Part shown: positions 48,666-59,032 of the stretch, one piece after another
Numbering within the stretch: the stretch's first letter is position 1
How the letters are laid out: each line of letters starts with the position of its first letter
NCBI RefSeq assembly: GCF_016592155.1
Contig: NZ_AP024237.1
Span: 4,030,001 to 4,094,000, forward strand
DNA: 64,000 nt
Reading direction: 5' to 3'
Source: Mycobacterium heckeshornense
GTDB taxonomy: Bacteria; Actinomycetota; Actinomycetes; Mycobacteriales; Mycobacteriaceae
Program-made: the position numbers and the translations under genes
The notes under the pieces: model-generated
What the model saw: only the letters and a program-made list of their open reading frames with translations
The model's database searches: none
What the model was told of the DNA's origin: nothing

Positions 48666-49876
48666 CGCTGGTCGAAAGCGACCTTGACCGCGCGGCTTTC
48701 GCCTTGGTTCGCGATCGCCAGGAAGGCTTCGCGCCACTGCTCGAGCCGAAACGTGTGAGTAAGCATGGGCCGCAAGTCGATACGGCCTGCGGCGGCCAGG
48801 TCGAGATAGTGCGCGATCGCGTGCTTGCGTTCGCCGCCGAGCTCCTCGATGCCGAAGGCGTTGGAACCCACCCAGCTGATCTCCTTGAAATACAGAGGGC
48901 TCCACTCCCAGCGGCCTGGCGCATGCACGCCCGCCTTCACCAACGTTCCGCGCGCCCTCAGCACGCGGACCCCGACTTCGAAAGTCTCCGGTTTGCCGAC
49001 GGTGTCGTAGACGACGTCGACGGCTCCGGGAAACGCCATCGGCAGGCCTTGCAGGGGCTGGTGCAGCCGACCACCTCCCCATGCCACCAGCTCCTCGATC
49101 ACGGCCAGTCGTGGCTCGTGAGCCAGCACTTTGGCGGCGCCGAACCGGCGGGCCAGTTCTGCCTGGGCGTCGAAACGCGCCACCACCGCCACCGCCACGT
49201 CGGGGTAGAGCGCCCGCAACAGGGCGACGGCGCACAACCCCAGCGAACCGGCGCCATACACCAGGACCCGGCCAGACGAAGGCGGCGGATGGCGGGTAAT
49301 CGCGTGCAGCGACACCGAACACGGGTCAGCGAACACGGCCAGCTCATCGGGCACCGAGTCGGGCACCGCAAACAGCATGCTGTCGTGAGCAGGCATGAGC
49401 TCGGCGTAGCCGCCGGTCACGTCGGCCGATACCCCGGTGTGGATACCCGGTTTGATGTCGCCGTCGCAGAAACTCCAGCACAGGCTGTAGTCGCCGGCTT
49501 GACACGCCGGGCACGGTGGTTCGACGCCGCGCGGGCCGCAGGATAGCCACGGGTTCAGCACCACGCGTTGACCGACGTCCAGGCCGCACGCCTTCGGCCC
49601 GACCGCCACCACGTCGGCCACCACCTCGTGGCCCATAACTTGCGGGAACGAGCAGAAAGCGGCCAACGCGTTGTCGGTATCACCTTCGCCGAAGTCGAGC
49701 AGGATCTGCTTGGCATCGGACCCGCAGATCCCGGTCAGCCTCGGCCGAGTGATTACCCAGTCATCGTGCAGCAGCCGAGGATCTGGAATGTCTTGCAGCG
49801 CAACAGGACTGCGCGCGAGCGCGTCGTCGGACCCGTCGAACGGCGCCGGCGAAACGCCGAAAACCAGTGCCTTCAT
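48662..49876 (-). CDS. Zinc-dependent medium-chain alcohol dehydrogenase
   Basis: 404 aa. Catalytic zinc ligands in TGICGSDAKQ and MGHEVV, structural Cys lobe CGPRGVEPPCPACQAGDYSLC, NAD(P) motif VYGAGSLGLCAVAL near 205. A segment near 290 (DVVYDTVGKPETFEVGVRVL) is typical of MDR enzymes. ATG 49876 overlaps the SDR stop (ATGA), so the two are one operon. Substrate unknown. Confidence 0.87.
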   Translation of the reverse strand: MKALVFGVSPAPFDGSDDALARSPVALQDIPDPRLLHDDWVITRPRLTGICGSDAKQILLDFGEGDTDNALAAFCSFPQVMGHEVVADVVAVGPKACGLDVGQRVVLNPWLSCGPRGVEPPCPACQAGDYSLCWSFCDGDIKPGIHTGVSADVTGGYAELMPAHDSMLFAVPDSVPDELAVFADPCSVSLHAITRHPPPSSGRVLVYGAGSLGLCAVALLRALYPDVAVAVVARFDAQAELARRFGAAKVLAHEPRLAVIEELVAWGGGRLHQPLQGLPMAFPGAVDVVYDTVGKPETFEVGVRVLRARGTLVKAGVHAPGRWEWSPLYFKEISWVGSNAFGIEELGGERKHAIAHYLDLAAAGRIDLRPMLTHTFRLEQWREAFLAIANQGESRAVKVAFDQR

Positions 49877-50649
49877 CGGCGTGCCATTGCGGCTGCACCG
49901 GCGAGGTACGCGTCGACGTCGGCGTTTTTGGCGTCAACCACCGCCTTCATGTCGGGCAGATAGTGCTCGAAGCGGTCGCTGCCCAGCGCGGCGATAATCC
50001 CGTCCGCCACCTCATCGGCCAGAACCTTCGGGCCGTGATAGAGCGGTTCTTCGTTGCCGGGCTGGTCCCAGATCTCGGTGTCGACCGGTCCGGGCTGAAT
50101 CAGCTTGACTGTTACCCCGGTCCCCTGCAGATCGACGGCCATTGACTCGCTCCACCCGCAGAGCGCGAACTTGCTTGCGCAGTAGGCGGCTTCGTGGACT
50201 ATCCCGAGCCGGCCGCCCACGCTGGCCACGTTGACGATCACGCCTGTCCCACGCTCCAGCATCCGCGGCAGCACGGCCAGGCTGAGCCGCATCGGCGCGA
50301 AGAAGTTGACCCGCATGACGGCCTCCACCTCGGCGGGGTCCAAGACGGTGACGACGCGCCGCTTGGGAATTGCGGCGTTGTTGACCAACACGTCGATACC
50401 GCCGAGGGTCTCCCACGCCTCCAGGGCCAGCTGGCCGACCTTGGTGGTCTCGGCCAGATCGGCCACCCACATCGTCGACGCAGCCGACGTCCTGCGGCAG
50501 TCGGCCAGGACCTCGGCGAGACGCCGAGAGCGGCGGGCGATCAGCCCGACCACCGCGCCGCGGGCTGCCAACCGCCGGGCCAGCGCGGCCCCCACACCGG
50601 ACGAGGCGCCGGTGAGCAGTACCCGCTTGCCCGCCACCGCGTACGCCAT
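49873..50649 (-). CDS. Short-chain dehydrogenase/reductase
   Basis: 258 aa from ATG 50649 (MAYAVAGKRVLLTGASSGVG). TGxxxGxG at 13-20, NNAAIP near 90, catalytic Ser and Tyr-x3-Lys in VNVASVGG and AAYCASKFAL. No clear ribosome binding site; an ATG ten codons earlier is possible. First gene of the SDR-dehydrogenase operon, divergent from methyltransferase copy C. Confidence 0.87.
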   Translation of the reverse strand: MAYAVAGKRVLLTGASSGVGAALARRLAARGAVVGLIARRSRRLAEVLADCRRTSAASTMWVADLAETTKVGQLALEAWETLGGIDVLVNNAAIPKRRVVTVLDPAEVEAVMRVNFFAPMRLSLAVLPRMLERGTGVIVNVASVGGRLGIVHEAAYCASKFALCGWSESMAVDLQGTGVTVKLIQPGPVDTEIWDQPGNEEPLYHGPKVLADEVADGIIAALGSDRFEHYLPDMKAVVDAKNADVDAYLAGAAAMARR

Positions 50650-50738
50650 GGCCACAGCCTGGCGCGCCCGAGCGGCCATGGCAAGCAGTAACGGCCCAAG
50701 TTTGTTATATTGGCTAAGTAACGATGGGAGGTTGAATG

Positions 50739-51653
50739 ATGACGCGCACCGACAATGACACCTGGGACCTGGCCTCGAGCGTGGGCGCAACCGCGACGAT
50801 GGTCGCGACTGGCCGCGCGATGGCGACAAAGGCGGACCGTCCGCTGATCAACGATCCGTTCGCCGAGCCGCTGGTCCGCGCTGTGGGCATCGATCTGTTC
50901 ACCCGGCTGGCCAGCGGCGAGTTGACCCCCGCCGATCTCGAGGACGGCGCGGGCGCCAACCGCATGGCCGACAACATGGCGGTCCGCACCAAGTTCTTCG
51001 ACGAGTTCTTCCTCGACGCGACCAACGCCGGCATCACGCAGGCGGTGATCCTGGCTGCCGGATTGGACTCGCGGGCCTACCGACTGCCCTGGCCGGCCGG
51101 CACCACGGTGTACGAGATCGACCAGCCACAGGTCATCGAGTTCAAATCCCGGACCCTTGCCGAGCTGGGCGTCAAACCCACGGCGTTTCGGCGCGCGGTC
51201 GCGATCGATTTGCGCGACGACTGGCCGACGGCGCTGCGCGCGGCGGGCTTCGACCCGGACAAGCCGACGGCCTGGAGCGCCGAGGGGTTGCTGGGCTACT
51301 TGCCGCCCGAAGCCCAGGACCGTCTGTTGGACACGATCACCACGCTCAGCGCGCCCGGCAGCCGGATTGCCACCGAAAGCGGGCCTAACCGGGATCCGGC
51401 TGCCGTGGAGCGGATGAAGGAGCGGATGCGAACCATTTCCCAGCGCTGGCGTGAACACGGCCTGGACCTCGATATGACCGAGCTGATCTACTTCGGCGAC
51501 CGCAACGAGGCCGCCCAGTACCTGGCCGACCACGGCTGGCAGCTAACCGGGACCAGCATCCGGGATCTGTTCGCCGCCAACGGGCTTCCGCCCGTCGACG
51601 ACAACGACATACCGTTTGCCGACCGGCACTACGTCAGCGGCACGCTCGGGTAG
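50739..51653 (+). CDS. SAM-dependent methyltransferase, mycobacterial LCMT-like family, copy C
   Basis: 304 aa. Two adjacent ATGs at 50736 and 50739; the second is 7 bp from GGGAGG and is preferred. [59 protein letters not shown] and [18 protein letters not shown] are all present. Positional counterpart of Rv0726c/Rv0725c near sppA. Copy D follows 2 bp later. Confidence 0.88.
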   Translation: MTRTDNDTWDLASSVGATATMVATGRAMATKADRPLINDPFAEPLVRAVGIDLFTRLASGELTPADLEDGAGANRMADNMAVRTKFFDEFFLDATNAGITQAVILAAGLDSRAYRLPWPAGTTVYEIDQPQVIEFKSRTLAELGVKPTAFRRAVAIDLRDDWPTALRAAGFDPDKPTAWSAEGLLGYLPPEAQDRLLDTITTLSAPGSRIATESGPNRDPAAVERMKERMRTISQRWREHGLDLDMTELIYFGDRNEAAQYLADHGWQLTGTSIRDLFAANGLPPVDDNDIPFADRHYVSGTLG

Positions 51654-51655
51654 GT

Positions 51656-52570
51656 GTGCCGGTGGCACGAACAGATGACGATACGTGGGATCTGGCTTCC
51701 AGCGTCGGCGCAACCGCGACGATGATCGCGGCGGGACGCGCGCTGGCCACCAACAGCGGTCTCATCGATGATCCGTTCGCCGCGCCACTCGTGCGCGCGG
51801 TGGGCTTGGAGTTCTTCGTCAAGATGATCGACGGCGTGCTCGACTTGTCGGAGATCGAGGACGCCTCGCCCGCGCGGATGCAGGCCATGATCGACGGGAT
51901 CGCAGTGCGCACGAGGTATTTCGACGGCCATGTCATCGAAGCCATGAACGCCGGCGTGCGTCAGGCGGTGATTCTGGCCGCGGGGCTCGATGCACGCGCC
52001 TACCGGCTGGCCTGGCCCGTGGACACAGTGGTCTACGAGGTCGACCAGCCGCAAGTGATCGACTTCAAGACGGCCACGCTGGCCGGTCTCGGTGCCAAGC
52101 CGACAGCGACGCGGCGCACCGTCGGTATCGACTTACGGTCAGATTGGCCTGCTGCGTTGCGGGCGGCCGGCCTGGATCCCACGGTGCCCACCGTTTGGCT
52201 CGCCGAGGGTCTGCTGATCTATTTGCCTGCTCAGGCCCAGGACCGACTGTTCGACAACATCACCGCACTCAGTGTGCCGGGGAGCACTATCGCCACCGAA
52301 TATGTCCCTGGCATCAAGGATTTCGACCCCGACCGGGCCCGCGAGCTGTCCCGCCCGCTTCGTGACCACGGCGTCGACATCGACATGCCGTCGCTGGTGT
52401 ACGCCGGCGAACGCAGTCACGTCGTCGACTACCTCGAGGGCAAGGGATGGGACATGAGCAGCGTGTCCCGCACGCAACTGTTTGTGCGCGACGGATTCGA
52501 TGTCCCCGCGGCCGAAGACGACGATCCGCTCGGCGAAATCATTTTCGTAAGCGGCAGACTGCGGGCCTAG
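51656..52570 (+). CDS. SAM-dependent methyltransferase, mycobacterial LCMT-like family, copy D
   Basis: 304 aa from GTG 51656; GTG 51662 is an alternative. [83 protein letters not shown]. Tandem with copy C, so four intact copies and one remnant exist within 11 kb. Its stop shares CTAG with the convergent sppA stop. Confidence 0.88.
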   Translation: MPVARTDDDTWDLASSVGATATMIAAGRALATNSGLIDDPFAAPLVRAVGLEFFVKMIDGVLDLSEIEDASPARMQAMIDGIAVRTRYFDGHVIEAMNAGVRQAVILAAGLDARAYRLAWPVDTVVYEVDQPQVIDFKTATLAGLGAKPTATRRTVGIDLRSDWPAALRAAGLDPTVPTVWLAEGLLIYLPAQAQDRLFDNITALSVPGSTIATEYVPGIKDFDPDRARELSRPLRDHGVDIDMPSLVYAGERSHVVDYLEGKGWDMSSVSRTQLFVRDGFDVPAAEDDDPLGEIIFVSGRLRA

Positions 52571-54366
52571 AACCGTGTTTCTCCCAGCCACAGCGCGTTG
52601 GCACCGCTCAGCGCGCGCTCACTTTGCTCGATGACCCGGGCCACCGACCGGCTCAGCAGTGTGGCGACCGTGTCCGCCAGCGACACCGCTGCCGGCTGCG
52701 ACGACGGACGCGGCCGCAGAAATTCCCACAGCGCCGAGCCCGGGTAGCTGACGACACGCACGTCGGCGTCCTCATCGAGGCCGGACAGGATCTTGGCGCG
52801 CCGCAACGCCGTTCGTAGCCCGCCGAGTTCGTCGACCAAGCCCCGCTCAAGCGCGTCTTCGCCAGTCCAGATCCGGCCCTGCGCAACGGCATCCACCGCC
52901 GCTGTGCTCATCTTGCGGCCCTCGGCCACACGCTGCACGAAGTCGGTGTAGCACAGGTCGGCTTCGGCCTCGACCTTGGCGCGTTGTTCGGGAGTAAACG
53001 GTGTGTCGATCGACTCGGCGTCGGCATTGGCGTTGGTGCGTACGGCGTCGGTTCTAAGGCCCAGCCTGTTCTTCAGGTCGCGGGCCACCAGCTTTCCGGC
53101 CATCACGCCGATCGAACCGGTGATGGTGCCCGGGTTGGCCACGATCGCGTCGGCGGCGGTCGAAATGTAGTACCCGCCGGAGGCCGCGACCGCGCCCATG
53201 GATGCCACGACGGGCTTGCCCCGCTCCCGGGCCTTGCCCACCGCGCGCCAGATGGTTTCCGCCGCATGGACCGTGCCGCCGGGGCTGTCGACTCGCAGCA
53301 CTATCGCCGATACCGAATCAGCCGCCGCCGCCTCCCGAAGCGCGGCGGCGATGGCGTCGGCGCCGGCGGTGGAGGGACCCCAGGGCAACAGCCCAGGGCC
53401 GCCGCGCCCGCTGAGGATGTGACCGGACACGGTGACGACGGCAACGATGGGCTTGGGTTTGCGGCCGGGAATCGGTGGCGCCGGAGGGGTCAGCCGCGGC
53501 CCGCTCGCACGGGCATAGCGCGCCAGATACAGCCGCGGCGGTGCTTTTTCGTCCGTGTCGGCATCTCCGGTTTCCGGTGAAATCCCCTCTGCACCAACGA
53601 GTTGAGCGATACGGGCATACGCCTCGTCGCGGAAGCCGATACGGTCGACCAGACCCGCGGCTACCGCGTCGTCACGCAACAGCGGCGCCCGGTCGGCTAA
53701 TGCGTCGACGGCTTCGGGCTCGAGCTTGCGCGACGCGGCGACCGCCTGTCGCACCTGACCATACAAGCTCTCGATCAGCCGGGCGTCGGCTTCACGATGA
53801 GCAGCGGTGTAACCGTCTTGGGTAAAACGGTTCGCCGCAGCCTTGTATTCGCCCCTGGCGACGACCTGCGCCTCGATACCGGCCTTCTCCAGGGCGTCCC
53901 GCAGAAAGAGGGCATTGGTGGCGAAGCCGACTAGCCCGACTGTCCCCGACGATTGCATCCAGACTTCGCTGAACGCCGATGCCAGATAGTAGGACAACGT
54001 TCCGGGATAGGTCTCAGCCCACGCCACCGATGGCTTTACCGCGGTGAAGGCCGCGATGGCCTCCCGCAACTCTTGAACCGGGCCGGCTGGGGCGGGTGGA
54101 AGCTGAACGCGCGCAATCAATCCTGCTATTCGCCGGTCCTCGGCGGCACGGTGGATCGCGTCCACGGCTTCGCGAAGGGTCAGCGGCCGGCCACTTCCGG
54201 TAATAACCGTCAGCGGGTCGAAGCCCCCGGTTTCGGGCGGCACAGATTGCAGGTCGAATTCCAGCACGCAGCCATTCGGCACCCCGTGGTGGCGGACGGT
54301 ATCGACGCGGCGAGCCAAAGCCCGCACGTCATCGATGCCGGGAACGCCAGGCAGAAAACTTAACAT
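52567..54366 (-). CDS. sppA: Signal peptide peptidase SppA (67K type)
   Basis: Membrane-associated serine protease of family S49, 599 aa from ATG 54366 ([17 protein letters not shown]). Two tandem S49 domains: the N-terminal half has the general-base Lys in [14 protein letters not shown] near 195, the C-terminal half has the nucleophile Ser in [12 protein letters not shown] near 400, plus [15 protein letters not shown]. Degrades signal peptides and possibly membrane proteins. Positional match to Rv0724 next to rplO. Confidence 0.93.
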   Translation of the reverse strand: MLSFLPGVPGIDDVRALARRVDTVRHHGVPNGCVLEFDLQSVPPETGGFDPLTVITGSGRPLTLREAVDAIHRAAEDRRIAGLIARVQLPPAPAGPVQELREAIAAFTAVKPSVAWAETYPGTLSYYLASAFSEVWMQSSGTVGLVGFATNALFLRDALEKAGIEAQVVARGEYKAAANRFTQDGYTAAHREADARLIESLYGQVRQAVAASRKLEPEAVDALADRAPLLRDDAVAAGLVDRIGFRDEAYARIAQLVGAEGISPETGDADTDEKAPPRLYLARYARASGPRLTPPAPPIPGRKPKPIVAVVTVSGHILSGRGGPGLLPWGPSTAGADAIAAALREAAAADSVSAIVLRVDSPGGTVHAAETIWRAVGKARERGKPVVASMGAVAASGGYYISTAADAIVANPGTITGSIGVMAGKLVARDLKNRLGLRTDAVRTNANADAESIDTPFTPEQRAKVEAEADLCYTDFVQRVAEGRKMSTAAVDAVAQGRIWTGEDALERGLVDELGGLRTALRRAKILSGLDEDADVRVVSYPGSALWEFLRPRPSSQPAAVSLADTVATLLSRSVARVIEQSERALSGANALWLGETRF

Positions 54367-54540
54367 GAATCGAGCGTACCGATGCCCGCTGCGGCTCCGC
54401 CGTTGATCGCCCATACGGTGGCAGGGTGAGGTTCCCGGCCTCGATTCCCGGGCTGATTCCACTGGCGTGCACAGCCCTGGGCAACCGGATGTCTTTCACC
54501 GAAGGGCTGCAAGGCAGCCGGTCCGACGCGTCTGCTCGCG

Positions 54541-54981
54541 CTAGAGTTCGGTAACCGAACCACCCGCGGCCGTGATCTTCTCACGGGCGCTGCCGCTGAA
54601 TTTGTGTGCGGTCACGTCGACCTTCACGGTCAGCTTGCCGTCACCGAGCACTTTCACCAGCGAGTTCTTGCGAACGGCTCCTTTTGCCACGAGGTCGTCG
54701 ACCCCGATGGCGCCGCCCTCTGGGAAGAGCCGGTTGATGTCACCGACGTTGACGATCTCGTATTCGGTGCGAAAGCGGTTACGGAAGCCCCTCAACTTCG
54801 GTAGCCGCATGTGGATGGGCATCTGGCCGCCCTCGAAGGTGACGGCCACCTTCTTACGGGCCTTGGTGCCCTTGGTGCCGCGCCCGGCGGTCTTGCCCTT
54901 GGAGCCGTCGCCGCGACCGACGCGGGTTCGTTTGGTTTTCGCCCCCGGAGCAGGCCGCAGGTCGTGAAGTTTGATCGTCAT
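54541..54981 (-). CDS. rplO: 50S ribosomal protein L15
   Basis: 146 aa. [20 protein letters not shown] opening and conserved [23 protein letters not shown] 54981 overlaps the rpmD stop. Last gene of this half of the spc operon. The 174-bp gap to sppA contains a 42-codon open stretch from GTG 54426 that I do not call, and a 15-bp match (GCGTCTGCTCGCGCT) to the long hairpin at 29.7 kb. Confidence 0.97.
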   Translation of the reverse strand: MTIKLHDLRPAPGAKTKRTRVGRGDGSKGKTAGRGTKGTKARKKVAVTFEGGQMPIHMRLPKLRGFRNRFRTEYEIVNVGDINRLFPEGGAIGVDDLVAKGAVRKNSLVKVLGDGKLTVKVDVTAHKFSGSAREKITAAGGSVTEL

Positions 54982-55184
54982 TTCTTCTTACCTCCGCCTG
55001 TCACCTCGACGGGCTGTACCTCGACGAGGTGACGCACCACCGCGATCAGCCCCCGGGTCTGCGGGTTATCGTCGCGGATCACCGAATGGCGGATCCGCCG
55101 TAAGCCCAAGGTGCGCAAGCTTTCCCGCTGCTTCCAGCGGGCGCCGATAGCGCTGCGTACCTGTGTGATCTTTAGCTGAGCCAT
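54978..55184 (-). CDS. rpmD: 50S ribosomal protein L30
   Basis: 68 aa, [20 protein letters not shown] with the L30 fold residues [12 protein letters not shown] and [13 protein letters not shown]. 2 bp after rpsE. Confidence 0.96.
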   Translation of the reverse strand: MAQLKITQVRSAIGARWKQRESLRTLGLRRIRHSVIRDDNPQTRGLIAVVRHLVEVQPVEVTGGGKKK

Positions 55185-55186
55185 GG

Positions 55187-55867
55187 CTATGCCGTTCCCT
55201 CACGTGGCGCGCTCGCTGCCAATGCTTCGCTTTCGCGGCGCGCCTTGAGCATGCGGGACGGTGCGACGTCTTCGATCGGCAGCCCGCGGCGAGCGGCGAC
55301 CTCCTCGGGCCGCTGCAGCATCTTCAGTGCGGCCACCGTGGCGTGCACCACATTGATTGCATTATCGCTGCCCAGTGACTTGGCCAAAATGTCCCGTACA
55401 CCAGCACATTCCAGTACCGCCCGGGCGGCGCCCCCGGCGATCACACCGGTACCGGGGCTGGCGGGGCGCAGCAGCACTACCCCGGCGGCGGCCTCACCCT
55501 GCACGGGATGGGTGATGGTGCCGGCGATGAGCGGCACCCGGAAGAAGTTTTTGCGCGCCTCTTCGACCCCTTTGGCGATCGCGGCGGGGACTTCTTTGGC
55601 CTTGCCGTAACCGACCCCGACCATCCCGTTGCCGTCGCCGACGATGACCAGTGCGGTGAAGCTGAACCGCCGACCCCCCTTGACCACCTTGGAGACGCGG
55701 TTGATGGCGACGACTCGTTCCAGGTAGTTGGTTTTGTCGCCGTCCCGCTCGCGCGCCCGGCCGCTCTCGCGGCTCCTGCGGCTCTCGCGCCCTTCGGCTC
55801 GTCCTTCGCCACGGGTCGCGCCGCCGGTGTCCGGAGCGCCACCCCCCGAAGTCGGCTGCTCCGTCAT
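55187..55867 (-). CDS. rpsE: 30S ribosomal protein S5
   Basis: 226 aa. A long Gly/Arg/Glu-rich N-terminal extension (~45 aa) precedes the S5 double-stranded-RNA-binding domain ([20 protein letters not shown]) and C-terminal domain ([19 protein letters not shown]). A few residues longer than the M. tuberculosis protein as I recall it, all in the extension. Confidence 0.97.
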   Translation of the reverse strand: MTEQPTSGGGAPDTGGATRGEGRAEGRESRRSRESGRARERDGDKTNYLERVVAINRVSKVVKGGRRFSFTALVIVGDGNGMVGVGYGKAKEVPAAIAKGVEEARKNFFRVPLIAGTITHPVQGEAAAGVVLLRPASPGTGVIAGGAARAVLECAGVRDILAKSLGSDNAINVVHATVAALKMLQRPEEVAARRGLPIEDVAPSRMLKARRESEALAASAPREGTA

Positions 55868-55905
55868 GATGCAGTCCTTCCAGTCTCGTTCACAAAGTCA
55901 GCCAT

Positions 55906-56313
55906 TTAGAACTTCAACCCGCTTTCCCGCGCCGCGTCGGCCAGCGCCGCAATCCGACCACCGTATTTGTACCCGCCGCGGTCGAATACCACGGTTTCGA
56001 TCCCAGCGGCCTTGGCCCGCTCGGCAATCAGCTGTCCGACCCGCACGCTGCGGGCCTTCTTGTCACCCTGCACGCCGCGCACGTCGGGCTCGATCGAGGA
56101 GGCGGCCGCCAGGGTGGTGCCGTTCAGGTCGTTGACTAGCTGCACGTGGATGTGCCGCGCGGACCGGTGAACCACCAGCCGCGGACGTTCCGGGGTGCCC
56201 GAAATCTTTTTGCGCAGCCGCGCGTGCCGGCGTAGCCGTGCGGCTCGCCGGGCTGCAGCGACGCTCTGCCCCACCGGCTTTCCGGGCGCCTTCCCCGATT
56301 GTGTTGCAGCCAT
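55906..56313 (-). CDS. rplR: 50S ribosomal protein L18
   Basis: 135 aa. 5S rRNA-binding protein: [37 protein letters not shown] and [20 protein letters not shown]. An extra ~13-residue N-terminal stretch ([13 protein letters not shown]) compared with the form I remember. Confidence 0.96.
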   Translation of the reverse strand: MAATQSGKAPGKPVGQSVAAARRAARLRRHARLRKKISGTPERPRLVVHRSARHIHVQLVNDLNGTTLAAASSIEPDVRGVQGDKKARSVRVGQLIAERAKAAGIETVVFDRGGYKYGGRIAALADAARESGLKF

Positions 56314-56315
56314 GA

Positions 56316-56855
56316 CTACTTCCCTGTCTTTCCGACCTTGCGGCGCACCTGCTCGCCCTCGTAGCGCACACCCTTGCCCTTGTACGGGTCGGGGCGACGC
56401 AACCGGCGGATGTTCGCAGAGATTTGGCCGACCTTCTGCTTGTCGATCCCGGAGATCGAGAATTTGGTGGGCGATTCGACGGCGAATGTGATGCCTTCGG
56501 GCGCCTCGACTACCACGGGGTGGCTATAGCCCAGCGCGAATTCCAGGTTGTTGCCGCGCAGTTGGACGCGGTAACCCACTCCGAAGATCTCCATTTTCGT
56601 CGTGTAGCCCTGCGTCACACCAGTGACCAAATTGGATACCAGGGTGCGCGACAGCCCGTGCAGTGAGCGGCTGCGTCGCTCGTCGTTGGGGCGGCTGACC
56701 ACGATCGCGCCGTCTTCGTTGCGCGACACCGTGATCGGTTCCGCGACGGTTAACGACAGTGTGCCCTTCGGGCCTTTCACCGACACGTTTTGGCCGTCGA
56801 TTGTCACGTCCACGCCCGCGGGCACCGGAATCGGTTGCTTACCAATACGCGACAT
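56316..56855 (-). CDS. rplF: 50S ribosomal protein L6
   Basis: 179 aa, [20 protein letters not shown] start, duplicated L6 domains, C-terminal [16 protein letters not shown]. 2 bp before rplR. Confidence 0.97.
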   Translation of the reverse strand: MSRIGKQPIPVPAGVDVTIDGQNVSVKGPKGTLSLTVAEPITVSRNEDGAIVVSRPNDERRSRSLHGLSRTLVSNLVTGVTQGYTTKMEIFGVGYRVQLRGNNLEFALGYSHPVVVEAPEGITFAVESPTKFSISGIDKQKVGQISANIRRLRRPDPYKGKGVRYEGEQVRRKVGKTGK

Positions 56856-56870
56856 AGCGTTAACTTCCCC

Positions 56871-57269
56871 TCACCACACGTATGCGAGGACTTCGCCGCC
56901 CACGCCCTCTCTGGCCGCCTGACGGTCGGTAAGCAGGCCCGAGGACGTCGAAATGATCGCCACACCCAGGCCGCCGAGGACCCGCGGCAGGTTGGTGGAT
57001 TTCGCGTAGACCCGCAGTCCCGGCTTGGACACCCGGCGCAGACCCGCCAGGCTGCGTTCGCGGTTTGGCCCGTACTTGAGTTGAATGACGAGCGCTTTGC
57101 CCACCCGAGCGTCTTCGACGCGGTAATCGGCAATGTACCCCTCGTTTTTGAGGATCTCGGCGATGTTGGCCTTGATCTTCGAGTGGGGCAGCCTCACCTC
57201 GTCGTGGTAGGCCGCGTTGGCGTTGCGCAGACGCGTCAGGAAGTCCGCGATTGGGTCCGTCATTGTCAT
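56871..57269 (-). CDS. rpsH: 30S ribosomal protein S8
   Basis: 132 aa, [20 protein letters not shown] opening and the conserved [13 protein letters not shown] motif near the C-terminus. Fifteen bp before rplF. Confidence 0.97.
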   Translation of the reverse strand: MTMTDPIADFLTRLRNANAAYHDEVRLPHSKIKANIAEILKNEGYIADYRVEDARVGKALVIQLKYGPNRERSLAGLRRVSKPGLRVYAKSTNLPRVLGGLGVAIISTSSGLLTDRQAAREGVGGEVLAYVW

Positions 57270-57320
57270 CGGTGCCGTGTCACCTTTCTCGCAGTGGTTC
57301 CCGGGTCGGGCCTGCTGCGT

Positions 57321-57506
57321 TCACCAACTGCTCTTCTGCACGCCCGGCAGCTCGCCCGCGTGCGCCATCTCGCGCAGGCAAATCCGGCACAGCCCGAACT
57401 TGCGGTAGACCGCGTGCGGGCGGCCGCACTTGCTGCAGCGGGTGTACGCCCGCACCTTGAACTTCGGTTTCCGCTGGGCTTTGTTGACCAGTGCCTTCTT
57501 CGCCAT
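57321..57506 (-). CDS. rpsN: 30S ribosomal protein S14 type Z (zinc form)
   Basis: 61 aa. Zinc ribbon CSKCGRP and CRICLRE (two CxxC pairs), the constitutive zinc-binding S14. Located between rplE and rpsH as usual. Confidence 0.97.
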   Translation of the reverse strand: MAKKALVNKAQRKPKFKVRAYTRCSKCGRPHAVYRKFGLCRICLREMAHAGELPGVQKSSW

Positions 57507-57510
57507 GTGT

Positions 57511-58074
57511 TCAGTTCTCCTTGAACGGGAAGCCGAGGGCCCGCAACAGCGCGCGTCCTTCCTCGTCGGTCGCTGCCGAGGTGACGACGCTGATGTTCAT
57601 GCCACGGGTCCGGTCGATGGAGTCCACGTCGACCTCGTGGAACACCGTCTGCTCGGCCAGCCCGAGCGAGTAGTTGCCGGCGCCGTCGAACTGCGTCGGC
57701 GACAACCCGCGGAAGTCGCGGATACGTGGCAGGGCAATGGAAACCAGTCGGTCGAGAAACTCCCACATGCGATCACCGCGCAGGGTTGCTCGCACACCGA
57801 TCGGCATGCCTTCACGAAGCTTGAACTGCGCGATGGATTTACGCGCCCGGCGGATCTCTGGTCGCTGTCCGGTGATCATCGCGAGGTCGTTGACCGCACC
57901 GTTGATCATCTTCGCGTCGCGGGCCGCCTCTCCGATGCCCATGTTGACGACGACCTTGACCACCGTCGGGATCTGCATCACGTTGCGGTACCCGAATTGT
58001 TTTTGCAGCGCGTCACGGATCTGTTCGCGGTAGCGCACTTTCAGCCGCGGCTGAACCTTCTCTGCGGTCGTCAT
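57511..58074 (-). CDS. rplE: 50S ribosomal protein L5
   Basis: 187 aa. 5S rRNA-binding protein with [36 protein letters not shown] and [19 protein letters not shown] 58074 shares one base with the rplX stop (TGATG). Confidence 0.97.
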   Translation of the reverse strand: MTTAEKVQPRLKVRYREQIRDALQKQFGYRNVMQIPTVVKVVVNMGIGEAARDAKMINGAVNDLAMITGQRPEIRRARKSIAQFKLREGMPIGVRATLRGDRMWEFLDRLVSIALPRIRDFRGLSPTQFDGAGNYSLGLAEQTVFHEVDVDSIDRTRGMNISVVTSAATDEEGRALLRALGFPFKEN

Positions 58075-58391
58075 CAGATGTCCTTGCCGTTGCGCTTGGA
58101 GATGCGGACCTTCTTGCCGGTCTCCTCGTCGATGCGGTACCCGACCCGGGTCGGCTTGCCGTCGGAGTCGACAACCATGACGTTGGAGACGTGGATCGGG
58201 GCTTCCTGCGTGACGATCCCGCCCGACCGCGCGCCGCGCTGGGTCGTCGAGATCGGCGTGTGCTTCTTTATCCGGTTGACGCCCTCGACGAGCACCTTGT
58301 TTTTGGCCGGGTACGCCTTGAGCACCTTACCCTTGGCGCCCTTGTCTTTACCGGAGATGACCAGCACGGTGTCGCCCTTGTGGACCTTCAT
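58074..58391 (-). CDS. rplX: 50S ribosomal protein L24
   Basis: 105 aa, KOW motif [20 protein letters not shown] at the N-terminus. Directly follows rplN with no gap. Confidence 0.97.
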   Translation of the reverse strand: MKVHKGDTVLVISGKDKGAKGKVLKAYPAKNKVLVEGVNRIKKHTPISTTQRGARSGGIVTQEAPIHVSNVMVVDSDGKPTRVGYRIDEETGKKVRISKRNGKDI

Positions 58392-58760
58392 CTATAACAC
58401 CTCCGGGGCCAGCGAAATGATCTTCATGAACCGCTTCTCCCGCAACTCTCGGCCGACCGGACCGAAAATACGGGTCCCCCGCGGGTCATTGTCCGGCTTG
58501 ATGATCACCGCCGCGTTCTCGTCGAACTTGATGTAGCTGCCGTCGGGGCGACGGCGCTCCTTGGCGGTGCGCACGACCACCGCCTTGACCACGTCACCGC
58601 GCTTGACGTTGCCGCCGGGGATCGCGTCCTTGACCGTCGCCACGATGACGTCGCCGATCCCGGCGTAGCGCCGCCCGGAGCCGCCGAGCACACGGATGCA
58701 CAAGATCTCCTTGGCGCCGGTGTTGTCGGCAACCTTCAGACGCGATTCCTGCTGAATCAC
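58392..58760 (-). CDS. rplN: 50S ribosomal protein L14
   Basis: 122 aa, [20 protein letters not shown] to [12 protein letters not shown], standard bacterial L14. First gene of this transcription unit; the promoter candidate lies about 170 bp upstream. Confidence 0.97.
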   Translation of the reverse strand: MIQQESRLKVADNTGAKEILCIRVLGGSGRRYAGIGDVIVATVKDAIPGGNVKRGDVVKAVVVRTAKERRRPDGSYIKFDENAAVIIKPDNDPRGTRIFGPVGRELREKRFMKIISLAPEVL

Positions 58761-58924
58761 CAGATCTCCTCAATCCTGTGCCTGGTCGTTGGAACTCGTG
58801 CGCGCCAACCGCCTGGCTAACGTATGCACGCCGGAGGAACTCTGTCGTGCGTGGTCTTCGTCGCCGAAAGGCACGCGGGGCCGTCACCTGGCGCCGGCCG
58901 AGGTCTGCCCACGGCAACCCCTAG

Positions 58925-58953
58925 AGTCTAGGTGACGACCTGCTCAGCGCCAA
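58925..58953 (-). promoter_or_regulatory. Candidate sigma-A promoter for the rplN (spc) operon
   Basis: Minus strand: TTGGCG (58948-58953), 17 bp, TAGACT (58925-58930), predicted start near 58918, giving a leader of about 160 nt before rplN. Each hexamer matches the sigma-70 consensus at four of six positions. Lies in the 272-bp gap between the HNH gene and rplN, which otherwise shows no gene. Confidence 0.5.
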
Positions 58954-58993
58954 ATTTTGGCTGGTTTGCCGAGGCACTGCCGATTCTGCGTAT

Positions 58994-59014
58994 ATCGCCC
59001 GGTAACCGGGTGAT
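58994..59014 (-). terminator. Hairpin after the HNH gene
   Basis: ATCGCCCGG and CCGGGTGAT, 9-bp arms with one mismatch (G-U in plus-strand RNA, A/C in minus-strand RNA), loop TAA, 18 bp after the HNH stop. No T-run. It would isolate the sulfatase-side transcripts from the spc operon promoter. Confidence 0.45.
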
Positions 59015-59032
59015 GACGCGGTCCTCCGCCAG

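Noticed and set aside
54426..54554. 42-codon ORF from GTG between sppA and rplO
   Set aside because: Opens with a plausible secreted-like segment but ends inside rplO on the opposite strand, lacks a ribosome binding site and has no recognisable family.
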